Below, one piece after another: positions 1-8,543 of a DNA stretch of 64,000 nt; within the stretch, counting starts at the first letter, position 1, and each line of letters opens with the position of its first letter. Position numbers and translations under genes: made by a program. Under the pieces are notes generated by a model that searched no databases, had not been told where the DNA came from, and worked only from the letters and a program-made list of their open reading frames with translations. The stretch lies in assembly GCF_902829295.1 (NCBI RefSeq), contig NZ_CADEPL010000019.1:62001-126000 (forward strand). Reading direction: 5' to 3'. This DNA is from Vogesella oryzae (GTDB lineage Bacteria > Pseudomonadota > Gammaproteobacteria > Burkholderiales > Chromobacteriaceae).

Positions 1-1
1 G

Positions 2-1576
2 GTGGCCGGCCACACCAGCACCCGCTTCGTGGTACACGAGGAAGCACTGGTGTTCGCGCTGCCGCGCGATACCGTGCTGGCACTGACCGACAGCAACCCG
101 GGTTTCGGCGCCTTCTTCTTTGCCAGCATCTCGCAGAAATTCGGCGCCATGGCACGCGAATCCGGCAACCGCGAACTGCAGACCCTGCTGACCGCCACGG
201 TGCGCGATGCCTGCTCGCGACTGCCGGTATTCGCCGAGGGCCGCGACACTATTCTGGACGCGGCTCGGCTGATGAAGCAGCGCAAGAGCAAGTCGATTCT
301 GGTACGCCACGGCGAACGGCTCGGCATGTTCACCACCACCGATTTCCGCGACATCATTCTTGCCGACACCCCCTCCAGCACGCCGCTGCATCAGGTCTGC
401 CACTTCGACCTGATCACCGTCGACAGCGACGACTTCCTGTTCAACGCGCTGCTGACCATGACCCAGCGCAATATCCGCCGGCTGGTGGTAATGGAGCGCG
501 GCGAGCCGGTGGGTATTCTGGCGCAGGTGGACATCCTGTCCTACTTCTCCAACCACTCGCACCTGATCGCACAGCGGCTGGATCGCGCCGAATCGCTGGA
601 CGAGTTGGCCGCCATCGCTGAACAGATCACCCGGCTGGTCAGCATCCTGTCCAGCCACGGCGTCAAGGCGCCGCAGCTGGGGCGGCTGGTGCAGGCGCTG
701 AATGCGCGGCTGTTCGAGCGCGCCTGGCAGCTGATCGCACCGGCCGAACTGGTGGCCAACAGCTGCCTGCTGGTAATGGGCTCGGAAGGTCGCGGCGAGC
801 AGATCCTGAAAACCGACCAGGACAACGCACTGCTGATCCGCGACGGTTTCGAGCATCCGGCGATACAGGGTGCCTGCCAGACCTTCAGCGATACCCTGAC
901 TCGCTTTGGCTACCCGCCCTGCCCCGGCGGCATCATGGTGCGCAATCCGCAGTGGCGCCAACACGAGCAGGGCATGCGCGACCAGCTGTATCGCTGGGTG
1001 ATGGCGCCGGATGGCGATGCGCTGATGAACCTGGCCATTTTCATCGATGCCGAAGCGGTGGCCGGCGACCACAGCCTGTTGACGCAATGCCGGCAGTACC
1101 TGGACAGCCTGCTGTCGGACGACGAGAGCTTCTACGCCCGCTTCGCCCGCGCCATCGAGCAGTTCGATACCCCGCTGGGTTTCTTCGCCCAGTTACTGAC
1201 CAAGGAAAAAAACGGTGCCGCCACGCTGGACATCAAGAAAGGCGGCATTTTCCCCATCGTGCATGGCATCCGCGCGCTGGCGCTGCGCCACGGCATTCCG
1301 GCCTGCAATACCTTCGAACGGCTGCAGTTGTTGGCCGAGCGCGGCCTGCTGGAGCGCGAGCTGGCCAATGACGTCGGCGAGGCGCTGTCCTTCCTGCTGG
1401 GGCTGCGCCTGAGCCAGGGCCTGGCCGAACTGGCCGATGGCCGCAGCGCCAGCAACCTGATCCGCCCGGAACAGCTGTCGACACTGGAGCGCGACCTGCT
1501 GAAAGATGCGCTGGCGCTGGTAAAACGCTTCAAGGGCCACCTGCGCCACGTGTTCCGCCTGGGAGCCATCGCATGA
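2..1576 (+). CDS. CBS-pair / DUF294 putative nucleotidyltransferase, 5' partial
   Basis: Signal-transduction protein of the cNMP-binding/CBS/DUF294 class. The window opens inside the gene; the first in-frame start-like codon is GTG at position 2, but the segment before the CBS domains (residues 1-60, beginning with the tail of a cyclic-nucleotide-binding-like fold) is evidently cut. A pair of CBS domains spans roughly residues 65-185. A nucleotidyltransferase-like core follows with GSEGRGE (260-266) and TDQDN (271-275), the conserved DUF294 metal/nucleotide signature, then a helical C-terminal domain. Its stop overlaps the next start by four bases (ATGA), so the downstream exonuclease is translationally coupled. 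Related proteins often sit beside DnaQ-like exonucleases. Substrate and ligand are unknown. Confidence 0.85.
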   Translation: MAGHTSTRFVVHEEALVFALPRDTVLALTDSNPGFGAFFFASISQKFGAMARESGNRELQTLLTATVRDACSRLPVFAEGRDTILDAARLMKQRKSKSILVRHGERLGMFTTTDFRDIILADTPSSTPLHQVCHFDLITVDSDDFLFNALLTMTQRNIRRLVVMERGEPVGILAQVDILSYFSNHSHLIAQRLDRAESLDELAAIAEQITRLVSILSSHGVKAPQLGRLVQALNARLFERAWQLIAPAELVANSCLLVMGSEGRGEQILKTDQDNALLIRDGFEHPAIQGACQTFSDTLTRFGYPPCPGGIMVRNPQWRQHEQGMRDQLYRWVMAPDGDALMNLAIFIDAEAVAGDHSLLTQCRQYLDSLLSDDESFYARFARAIEQFDTPLGFFAQLLTKEKNGAATLDIKKGGIFPIVHGIRALALRHGIPACNTFERLQLLAERGLLERELANDVGEALSFLLGLRLSQGLAELADGRSASNLIRPEQLSTLERDLLKDALALVKRFKGHLRHVFRLGAIA

Positions 1577-2181
1577 TTCCGGCCATGAAACGGCAGCTGG
1601 CTCGCTGGCGCCTGAAGAACCCGGCGTTTGCGTACCTCCTGGAGCACGACGACAGCGAGCTGGTAAGCGTGGACTGTGAAACCACCAGCCTGAACGTAAA
1701 AGAAGCGGAGCTGCTGTCCATCGGCGCGGTAAAAATCCGCGGCCAACGCATCCTCAGCAGCGAATCGTTCTACGTGCTGGTAAAGCCGGAGCGCCGCCCG
1801 GAAGCCGACAGCGTGAAGATTCACGGCCTGCGCCCGCGCGATGTCAGCGACGGGCTGTCGCCGCAAGAAGCGGTGGCACAGTTGCTGGCCTTTATCGGTG
1901 GGCGGCCGCTGGTCGGCTACTACCTGGAATACGATGTGGCGGTGCTGAACAAATATGTCCGCGAGCTGGCCGGCATCGGCCTTCCCAACCGCCAGATCGA
2001 GATTTCCGGCCGCTTTTACGACTACAAACTGCGCCAGCAGCCGGACAGCAATGTGGACTTGCGCATGGCAACCCTGAACGAGGAGCTAGGGATTCCCGCC
2101 CTGCCACGCCATGATGCGCTGAACGATGCCATTACCGCCGGCATGATGTATCTGGCACTGAAAAAGCGCGGCTTCGGCTAG
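1573..2181 (+). CDS. DnaQ-like 3'-5' exonuclease
   Basis: 202-residue DEDD-superfamily exonuclease. Visible motifs are DCETTSLN near residue 35 (ExoI, DxE), HGLRP, YLEYDVAVLNKY (ExoII region) and RHDALNDA near residue 180 (ExoIII, a DEDDh-type H-x4-D). The length fits a stand-alone proofreading-type nuclease rather than the polymerase III epsilon subunit, which this gene need not be. The ATG overlaps the stop of the CBS/DUF294 gene (ATGA). A palindrome made of two dispersed 9-mers (2204-2221) lies 22 bp after the stop. Confidence 0.85.
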   Translation: MIPAMKRQLARWRLKNPAFAYLLEHDDSELVSVDCETTSLNVKEAELLSIGAVKIRGQRILSSESFYVLVKPERRPEADSVKIHGLRPRDVSDGLSPQEAVAQLLAFIGGRPLVGYYLEYDVAVLNKYVRELAGIGLPNRQIEISGRFYDYKLRQQPDSNVDLRMATLNEELGIPALPRHDALNDAITAGMMYLALKKRGFG

Positions 2182-2203
2182 CACCGCCTGCAGGCTTGCC
2201 GTT

Positions 2204-2221
2204 GCGGCCAACGTTGGCCGC
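2204..2221. repeat. Palindromic pair of the dispersed 9-mer
   Basis: GCGGCCAAC immediately followed by its reverse complement forms an 18-bp perfect palindrome just downstream of the exonuclease stop. The identical arrangement recurs at 62677-62694. Confidence 0.85.
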
Positions 2222-2243
2222 AACCACCACCAGTACATCCATG

Positions 2244-2267
2244 AAAAAAGGAGGGCCGCAGCCCTCC
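2244..2267 (-). terminator. Rho-independent terminator
   Basis: Stem GGAGGGC (2250-2256) pairs with GCCCTCC (2261-2267) around a 4-nt loop. The A-run at 2244-2249 gives the U-tract on the minus strand, so it ends the transcript of the Rossmann-fold gene at 2314-2688. Confidence 0.75.
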
Positions 2268-2313
2268 TTCAACATTGCCGGCCAGTCGCGTAACCGGCAA
2301 TGGCTCTAACCAT

Positions 2314-2688
2314 TCAGTAATCCAGCGAATCGTGACGGGTCTGCACCAGCTTGCCGGCCGACAGCGACATCAGCAGCAGCGCGATACGCTCGTGCATGAT
2401 CACGGTGTGGTTGTTACCGGCAAATTGCATGAAGCGGCGCAGATCCTCGCGCACTTTGCGCGAACCGGTCAGGTCGATAATGATATCCACCCGCTCGCCC
2501 TGCTCGGCCAGCTCGATGAAATTATCGGTTACCGGAATGCCGTACTCCTTAACCAGTGCCACCCCTGGCAACGCAAGGTTTAGCTCGGCCACCCCCACCA
2601 ATTCGACAAAATCCGAAGTCAGCAGCTGCTTCAACAGCGGCGTTGCCGTTTCACCAGCGCCCACCATTGCTACGCGAATTTTTTCCAT
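2314..2688 (-). CDS. Small Rossmann-fold (NAD-binding-like) protein
   Basis: 124-residue protein that is essentially one Rossmann half-domain: MEKIRVAMVGAGETATPLLKQ at the N-terminus has the GxGxxxT-type dinucleotide-binding loop, followed by alternating strands and helices ending in VDIIIDLTGS. It resembles the N-terminal domain of dihydrodipicolinate reductase or oxidoreductase families without a catalytic domain, so a sensor or regulatory role is as likely as an enzyme. Upstream of it on the same strand is ribokinase (83 bp gap); co-transcription is possible. No function is assigned. Confidence 0.6.
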   Translation of the reverse strand: MEKIRVAMVGAGETATPLLKQLLTSDFVELVGVAELNLALPGVALVKEYGIPVTDNFIELAEQGERVDIIIDLTGSRKVREDLRRFMQFAGNNHTVIMHERIALLLMSLSAGKLVQTRHDSLDY

Positions 2689-2771
2689 CTCGACCCCTAC
2701 CCGTGCTCATGCACAAAGCATTTGGAAGTCGGCATTCTAACTAGCGTGCCATGCGGCCAACTTGCGCCAGA

Positions 2772-3662
2772 TCAATTGGCATCGGTCATAAATGTCCGCA
2801 GCTCGTCAAGGTGCGGCATGCCGCCCTGCGCGCCCAGCCGCGTCACCGACAAGGCGCCGGCCGCCGCGGCATGCCGCATCGCCGCCTCCACGCCAAGCGG
2901 CAGAAACGCGGCCAAGGCACCGTTGAAGGTGTCGCCGGCACCGGTACTATCCACCGCCTCAACCTTGAAACCCGGTTGGTGCTGCAAGCTGCCATCGGCA
3001 CGGCAATACCAGGCGCCATGTTTACCGTGGGTCATCACGATCTTGCCCGGCAACTGTGGCAGCAAGCTATGCATATCCTCGCCCGGCCGGCCCAGCACCA
3101 CGGCCAGCTCGTGCTCGTTCGGCGTCAGCAACGCCACCTGTTGCAGCATAGCGGCCGGCAGAGCCTGGGCCGGGGCCGGATTGAGGATGACCGGCACCTT
3201 GTGGCGGGCGGCGACTTCCAGCACTGTCGCCACCGTCGGCAGCGGAATCTCCAGCTGGGTGAGAATCACGTCGGCCGTAGCCAGCTCCGCTTCGGCGGCG
3301 ACAATGTCGGCCGGCAATAGTGCATGGTTGGCCCCCGGCACCACCACGATGCTGTTTTCACCGCCACTGACGGTAATCAGCGCCACGCCGGTGGCGACAT
3401 CGGCACGGCCAACGTGGCGGGTATCGACGCCTTCGTCCTGCAGGCCAGCCAGTAATTGGTCGCCGAATGCGTCGCGGCCAACCTTGCCCACCATGCCGAC
3501 GGTGGCACCCAGCCGGCTGGCGGCCACGGCCTGATTGGCCCCCTTGCCACCGGCGACGGTCAGGAAGCGCTCGCCGCTGAGGGTCTCGCCCGGCGCCGGA
3601 AAGCGGCTGGCCACCACGACCAGATCCATGTTGATGCTGCCCACCACCACAACTTTGGTCAT
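2772..3662 (-). CDS. rbsK: Ribokinase (PfkB family)
   Basis: ATP-dependent phosphorylation of D-ribose to ribose 5-phosphate in the cytoplasm. The PfkB signatures are clear: NMDLV near the start, GGKGANQA (about residues 38-45), NPAPA, and the C-terminal ATP/anion-hole motif TGAGDTFNG with the catalytic Asp. About 296 residues is the usual size. I prefer the ATG at 3660-3662 (MTKVVVVG), preceded by GGAG, over an in-frame start 24 bp upstream. No ribose transporter or RbsR is adjacent, so it acts as a stand-alone salvage enzyme here. A dispersed 9-mer lies inside at 3474. Confidence 0.9.
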   Translation of the reverse strand: MTKVVVVGSINMDLVVVASRFPAPGETLSGERFLTVAGGKGANQAVAASRLGATVGMVGKVGRDAFGDQLLAGLQDEGVDTRHVGRADVATGVALITVSGGENSIVVVPGANHALLPADIVAAEAELATADVILTQLEIPLPTVATVLEVAARHKVPVILNPAPAQALPAAMLQQVALLTPNEHELAVVLGRPGEDMHSLLPQLPGKIVMTHGKHGAWYCRADGSLQHQPGFKVEAVDSTGAGDTFNGALAAFLPLGVEAAMRHAAAAGALSVTRLGAQGGMPHLDELRTFMTDAN

Positions 3663-3797
3663 TGCTCGTTGCTCCACGGAGATCATGCGCTAAAAAAAGG
3701 GGCAGCGATTATCCGGCGCTGCCGGCAATTACTCAAGCTGGCCCCCAGACAGCAGAAAGCCGCCTTGCGGCGGCCTGTTGCCCGTTATCGAAACGGG

Positions 3798-4049
3798 TCA
3801 ATGTAGTGCTTGCCGGGTTAGAAAGCGCAGATAACCCACACTTTCCAGCCAGTAGGCACCATCAGCCAACGGTGTGGCATCCTCCAGATCGGCGACGGTC
3901 AGCACCAGTTCGGCGCCGTCCAGCTGTGCCTCCACAGCCACATCGTCGTCTTCGGCGTAGTCCTCGGAGGCGAACATGTATTCCGGCTTGATCAGCTGGT
4001 TGTTGATCTGGATGTAATCGGACTGGTTCAGCAACTGCAGGATGTTCAT
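3798..4049 (-). CDS. Small acidic hypothetical protein
   Basis: 83 residues starting MNILQLLNQSDYIQIN, preceded by GGAGGGG about 7 nt upstream, which fixes the start against a longer reading frame opening at 4127. An acidic patch (SEDYAEDDDVAVEAQ) lies in the middle and the C-terminus reads SVGYLRFLTRQALH. No signal peptide or membrane segment. Not recognised. Confidence 0.6.
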   Translation of the reverse strand: MNILQLLNQSDYIQINNQLIKPEYMFASEDYAEDDDVAVEAQLDGAELVLTVADLEDATPLADGAYWLESVGYLRFLTRQALH

Positions 4050-4163
4050 GATGCGCCCCTCCAATTGCGGCCAGCCGGCTGGCCGCGGGTCAGTTTCACC
4101 CTGTCTGTGCCGGCCGGCTGCCGGCACATCTTACCTGTTCACCACCCGTTAACCCTCTGCATG

Positions 4164-4838
4164 CTAGACCCAGCCCCTCTCGGCCAGAGATTCGGCACGT
4201 GTGCCGGTGACAACAAAATGATCCAGTAACTTAATATCGACCAGTCCCAATGCCTGCTTTAACGTGGCAGTCAGCGCCCGGTCGGCGGCCGAAGGCTCGG
4301 CCAAACCTGAGGGGTGATTGTGCGCCACGATCACGGCACTGGCATTGTGCTGCAAGGCCCTGCGCACCACCTCGCGCGGGTAGACCCGTGTTTCGGTCAA
4401 AGTGCCACGTGATACTTCTTCGACTGCCAGCACCCGGTTTTGTGCCGTCAGGAACAGTACCACGAATACCTCCACATCATGACTGCCGATCGCCAGCCGC
4501 AGGTATTGCCGTACCGCATCCGGGCTATCCAGCACATCGCCCAACTGCATATCCTCTGCCAGCAGTCGACGTGCCAGCTCTTTCACCGCGGCAAACTGCG
4601 CATACTTGGCCGGCCCCATGCCGGTACAGCGGCCGATGTCTTCTTCTCCCGCTGCCAGCAATTTGCTCAGGCTGCCAAAGCGCTGCAGTAATTGCCGCGC
4701 CATGTCCACTGCCGACAAGCCACGCACTCCGGTGCGCAGGAAGATGGCGAGCAACTCGGCATCCGACAGTATCTGTGGTCCGCGCTGCAGCAGTTTTTCC
4801 CGCGGACGCTCGGCCGCCGGCCAGTGGGAGATGGACAT
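4164..4838 (-). CDS. radC: RadC family JAB/MPN+ protein
   Basis: 224-residue RadC homologue. An N-terminal helix-hairpin-helix part ([22 protein letters not shown], here residues 16-37; [10 protein letters not shown] near 90) is followed by the MPN+ metalloprotease-like domain with E in [15 protein letters not shown], the HNHPSG box and a trailing D ([10 protein letters not shown]). The full JAMM metal-ligand set E-HxH-S-D is present. Despite the historical name, a DNA-repair role is not established for the family. Divergent from coaBC, whose promoter must lie in the 150-bp gap. Confidence 0.92.
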   Translation of the reverse strand: MSISHWPAAERPREKLLQRGPQILSDAELLAIFLRTGVRGLSAVDMARQLLQRFGSLSKLLAAGEEDIGRCTGMGPAKYAQFAAVKELARRLLAEDMQLGDVLDSPDAVRQYLRLAIGSHDVEVFVVLFLTAQNRVLAVEEVSRGTLTETRVYPREVVRRALQHNASAVIVAHNHPSGLAEPSAADRALTATLKQALGLVDIKLLDHFVVTGTRAESLAERGWV

Positions 4839-4986
4839 CGCAGACTCCTGAATTTGGCTATAGCATGGTTTTTATCAGAATATTAATGACAAATCACTAT
4901 TATCTAATCCAGAGCTTAGCCACCGTAATGGGAGTGCTTCCGCTACAATTGCAGACGTGAGAAAAACACAGCTTTTCGAGACAGGC

Positions 4987-6174
4987 ATGGCGCAAAAAAA
5001 CATTCTTCTGGGCATTACCGGCGGCGTGGCAGCCTACAAGGCAGCCGAGCTGACCCGTCTGCTGGTGAAAGCAGGTCACCACGTAGAAGTGGTGATGAGC
5101 GAAAGCGCTACCCGTTTTGTTACTCCGCTGAGCTTCCAGGCATTGTCCGGTCACGCGGTGTACCACGACGTGTGGGACAGCCGCCCTGACAACGCCATGG
5201 CGCACATCGAAATGTCGCGCCGTGCCGATGCCTTCGTAATCGTACCGGCCACGGCCGACTGCATCTTCAAGCTGGCGCATGGCGCCTGTGACGACCTGAT
5301 TTCCACCATGGCGGCGGCACGCACCTGCCCGCTGATCGTGGTGCCGGCAATGAACCGCCAGATGTGGGACAACCCGCCCAACCAACGCAACATCGCGCAA
5401 TTGCACGCCGATGGCGTGACGGTGTGGGGGCCGGCGCACGGCGTGCAGGCCTGTGGTGAAACCGGCCCCGGCCGCATGCTGGAGCCGGAAGAAGTATTCG
5501 AGCTGCTGCAGGGCTTCTTCGATGCCAAGCTATTGGCCGGCAAGAAAGTACTGCTGACCGCCGGCCCGACATTCGAGCCGATCGACGCGGTGCGCGGCAT
5601 CACCAACATCAGCTCCGGCAAGATGGGCTACGCTCTGGCACGCGCCTGCCGCGATGCCGGCGCCGAAGTCACCCTGGTGTCCGGCCCGACCGCCCTCGCC
5701 GCCCCGGTAGACGTCCGGCTACTGCCGGTACAAAGCGCGCAGGAAATGTACCAGGCGGTCTTGTCGGAGGTTGGCCGCAGCGATGTGTTTATCAGTGTGG
5801 CAGCGGTGGCCGATTACCGCGTGAAGAACCGCAGCGAGCACAAGCTGAAAAAAGGCGATGCCGTACCGGTTATCGAACTGGAAGAAAACCCGGACATTCT
5901 GGCCACAGTCGCCGGCCTGCCGGCGGCTCCGTTCTGCGTCGGCTTTGCGGCAGAAAGCCAGAACCTGCTGGACTTTGCCGAACAGAAGCGCAAACGCAAG
6001 AAAGTCCCGCTGCTGGTTGCCAATCTGGCCCAGCAAGCGATGGGTGCCGACCGCAATGAAGTGATTCTGCTGGACGATGATGGCCAGCACCCGTTGCCAG
6101 CCATGCCCAAAGACGACGTTGGCCGCGCCATCGTCGCCCATCTGGCCAAGCACCTGAACAACCGCCAACCCTGA
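4987..6174 (+). CDS. coaBC: Bifunctional phosphopantothenoylcysteine decarboxylase / phosphopantothenate-cysteine ligase
   Basis: Makes 4'-phosphopantetheine for coenzyme A. The N-terminal CoaC flavoprotein half shows LLGITGGVAAYKA, the catalytic-His segment MAHIEMSRRADAF, the substrate-binding VPAMNRQMWDNP and the active-site Cys in GVQACGETGPGRM. The CoaB half begins near residue 186 with LLTAGPTFEPIDAVRGITN and SSGKMGYALA. About 395 residues is typical. The ATG at 4987 (MAQKNILLG) fits the family; an in-frame GTG lies 30 bp upstream. dut follows after 10 bp, the usual coaBC-dut pairing. Confidence 0.95.
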   Translation: MAQKNILLGITGGVAAYKAAELTRLLVKAGHHVEVVMSESATRFVTPLSFQALSGHAVYHDVWDSRPDNAMAHIEMSRRADAFVIVPATADCIFKLAHGACDDLISTMAAARTCPLIVVPAMNRQMWDNPPNQRNIAQLHADGVTVWGPAHGVQACGETGPGRMLEPEEVFELLQGFFDAKLLAGKKVLLTAGPTFEPIDAVRGITNISSGKMGYALARACRDAGAEVTLVSGPTALAAPVDVRLLPVQSAQEMYQAVLSEVGRSDVFISVAAVADYRVKNRSEHKLKKGDAVPVIELEENPDILATVAGLPAAPFCVGFAAESQNLLDFAEQKRKRKKVPLLVANLAQQAMGADRNEVILLDDDGQHPLPAMPKDDVGRAIVAHLAKHLNNRQP

Positions 6175-6184
6175 TTTTTAACTG

Positions 6185-6637
6185 ATGAAACCTGTACTCG
6201 ACGTCAAGATTCTCGATTCCCGCCTGCACGACTGTCTGCCGGCCTACGCCACCAGCGGCTCTGCCGGTCTCGACCTGCGCGCCGCCATCGATAACGAGAT
6301 GGTGATTGAACCCGGCCAGACGGTGCTGGTACCGACCGGTATGGCCATCCATCTGGCCGACCCGACGCTGGCGGCCATGATCCTGCCGCGCTCTGGCCTC
6401 GGCCACAAACACGGTATCGTACTGGGCAATCTGGTGGGGCTGATCGACTCCGACTACCAGGGCCAGCTGATGGTCTCGGTGTGGAACCGCGGCGATACCG
6501 CGTTCAAACTCGCGCCGCTGGAGCGCATCGCGCAGATGATCATCGTGCCGGTGGTACAGGTTGCCCTGAACATTGTCGAAGACTTCGATGCCTCTGAGCG
6601 TGGCGTTGGCGGCTTTGGCAGCACCGGCCGCGGTTAA
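6185..6637 (+). CDS. dut: dUTP pyrophosphatase
   Basis: Hydrolyses dUTP to dUMP and PPi, keeping uracil out of DNA and feeding thymidylate synthesis; trimeric dUTPase fold. Motifs: LDLRA (I), [10 protein letters not shown] (II), [11 protein letters not shown] with the catalytic Asp (III), ERIAQMII (IV) and the glycine-rich tail [12 protein letters not shown] (V). The 150-residue length is typical. Ten bases after coaBC and 27 bp before the next GGDEF gene. Confidence 0.96.
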   Translation: MKPVLDVKILDSRLHDCLPAYATSGSAGLDLRAAIDNEMVIEPGQTVLVPTGMAIHLADPTLAAMILPRSGLGHKHGIVLGNLVGLIDSDYQGQLMVSVWNRGDTAFKLAPLERIAQMIIVPVVQVALNIVEDFDASERGVGGFGSTGRG

Positions 6638-6664
6638 GCCCCACACTCCACTTGGTAAGGTGAT

Positions 6665-7648
6665 ATGAGCAGCAGCGAGGCCTCCATCAGCATTGCCCAT
6701 CTGGTGCAACAGCTGGCCAAAATGAGTGCCCAGCGGGAGCAAAACGAGCTGGAGCACAGCCTGCTGGAGCTGATCAGCGTGCTGCTGCCTGATCACCGCA
6801 TCCGGTTTTACAGCCTGCGCGGCAACGATCAGGAGCTGCAAGTCCACCTGCTGCACCGGCTGGACAAAGTCGATGGCTATCGCAAGGCCAGCACCGGCTG
6901 GCAGCCGCCGGATGAGCTTATGCGCCAGGCCATTCTGCGCAGCGATGACGACCCTACCCCGTGGCACCTGGACGGCCAGACCTGGCAGGTTATCCGCCAG
7001 CGCAACCGCCGCATGGCTCTGCTGCTACTGGAAGGGCAACCGCTGGACGAGCAGGAACAGGGGTTTCTGGCGGCTATCGTACTGATCCACGAGAACTACC
7101 TGCGTCTGCTGTACGACGCCGAGCGCGACATGCTGACCGGTCTCTTGAACCGGCGCACCTTTGATAACCGGCTCTACGAATTACTGTCCATGCCGGACTC
7201 CGGCTACTCGCTGGCCCTGATGGATATTGACCACTTCAAACAGATCAATGACCGCTACGGCCATATCGTCGGCGATGAAGTGTTGCTACGCATCTCCCAA
7301 CTGATGACCAGCACGCTGGGACAGAAAGCCCGGCTGTACCGCTACGGTGGCGAGGAATTTGCCGCCATCATCTCGCCGCGTACCAGCGATGTCGGTGAAC
7401 TGCTGGAGCTGCTCAAGCAGACGATCGCCGAGACTGTTTTTCCGCAGGTAGGCCAGGTAACCCTCAGCATCGGCCATGTCCGCATCGAGCGGCAACCCTT
7501 GCCCGCCAACGTCGTGGAACAGGCAGACAAGGCGCTGTATTTCGCCAAGGAGCATGGCCGTAACCTGGTTGCCGATTACGCCTCGTTGCAACAACAAGGG
7601 CTGGCCAAACCCGATAGTTGGCCGCAAGGCGATATCGAACTGTTCTGA
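6665..7648 (+). CDS. GGDEF-domain diguanylate cyclase
   Basis: 327 residues. The N-terminal half (about 1-155) is a GAF-like sensor fold with no membrane segment. The GGDEF domain follows with DMLTGLLNRRTFD, LMDIDHFKQINDRYGH and the active-site loop RYGGEEFAAI (GGEEF, catalytically competent), predicted to make c-di-GMP. TAAGGTGAT precedes the ATG. No obvious RxxD inhibitory site at the usual spacing. Possibly co-transcribed with coaBC-dut. It ends at a bidirectional terminator. Confidence 0.88.
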   Translation: MSSSEASISIAHLVQQLAKMSAQREQNELEHSLLELISVLLPDHRIRFYSLRGNDQELQVHLLHRLDKVDGYRKASTGWQPPDELMRQAILRSDDDPTPWHLDGQTWQVIRQRNRRMALLLLEGQPLDEQEQGFLAAIVLIHENYLRLLYDAERDMLTGLLNRRTFDNRLYELLSMPDSGYSLALMDIDHFKQINDRYGHIVGDEVLLRISQLMTSTLGQKARLYRYGGEEFAAIISPRTSDVGELLELLKQTIAETVFPQVGQVTLSIGHVRIERQPLPANVVEQADKALYFAKEHGRNLVADYASLQQQGLAKPDSWPQGDIELF

Positions 7649-7672
7649 GCACACCACTGGCTACACACAAAA

Positions 7673-7696
7673 AAAGCCCCGCTTGCGCGGGGCTTT
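7673..7696. terminator. Bidirectional terminator
   Basis: AAAGCCCCGC (7673-7682), a 4-nt loop, and GCGGGGCTTT (7687-7696), flanked by an A-run on the left and a T-run on the right. It sits between the convergent GGDEF gene and the ABC transporter operon. Confidence 0.85.
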
Positions 7697-7712
7697 TTAC
7701 TGCGGCGGAATG

Positions 7713-8540
7713 TCATTCCGCCAGACTGGTGCGCATGCGCTCTGCGCGGCCACGCAACCACTCCAGCGACAGCAGCAGGGCGATGGAGAACAGGATCAGC
7801 ACCGTGGCAGCAGCAGCGATGGCCGGGCTGATGTTTTCCTTGATGCCGCTGAACATCTGGCGCGGCAGCGTGGTCTGTTCCGGACCGGCCAGGAACAGCG
7901 TCACCACCACTTCGTCAAACGAGGTGGCAAAAGCAAACAGCGCACCGGAAATCACGCCCGGCGCGATCAGCGGCAGCACTACCCGACGATAGGTGGTAAT
8001 GGCGTTGCCACCCAGGCTGGCACTGGCGCGGATCAGGTTGTTGTTGAACCCGCGCAGCGTTGCCGACACGGTAATCACCACAAACGGCACGCCCAAGGCG
8101 GTGTGCACCAGAATCAGCGCCGGATAGCTGTTGGACAGGCCCAGCGGGGCGAAGAACAGATAGGCACCGACACCGACGATCACCACCGGCACCACCATCG
8201 GCGAAATCAGCACCGTCATCAGCAACGACTTGCCCGGAAAGTCAGACGAAGTCAGCCCGACGGCGGCCAACGTGCCCAGCGAGGTTGCCAGCAGCGTTGC
8301 CGCCGGCGCCACGATGAAGCTGTTCTTCAACGAATGCAGCCACACGCCGTTGCCGAAAAACTCCTGGTACCAGCGCAGCGAGAAGGAGTGGATCGGATAC
8401 AGCAGGAAGCTATCGGACGAGAACGACAGCGGCACAATCACCAGCAGCGGCGACACCAGGAAAATCAGGATCAGCACACACAGGGTACGGAAGGTCCAGA
8501 ACCAGATGCGTTCGATCGGGGAAGCATAATTCGGCAGCAT
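7713..8540 (-). CDS. Polyamine-type ABC transporter permease (PotI/PotC-like)
   Basis: 275-residue inner-membrane permease with about six transmembrane helices. It carries the EAA-type coupling loop ASASLGGNAITTYRRVVLPLIAPGVISG, which contacts the ATPase, and the PotC/PotI-like C-terminal half AFATSFDEVVVTLFLAG. Last gene of the operon, 3 bp after the first permease. Substrate inferred as spermidine/putrescine or a related cation from family similarity only. Confidence 0.85.
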   Translation of the reverse strand: MLPNYASPIERIWFWTFRTLCVLILIFLVSPLLVIVPLSFSSDSFLLYPIHSFSLRWYQEFFGNGVWLHSLKNSFIVAPAATLLATSLGTLAAVGLTSSDFPGKSLLMTVLISPMVVPVVIVGVGAYLFFAPLGLSNSYPALILVHTALGVPFVVITVSATLRGFNNNLIRASASLGGNAITTYRRVVLPLIAPGVISGALFAFATSFDEVVVTLFLAGPEQTTLPRQMFSGIKENISPAIAAAATVLILFSIALLLSLEWLRGRAERMRTSLAE

Positions 8541-8543
8541 GAT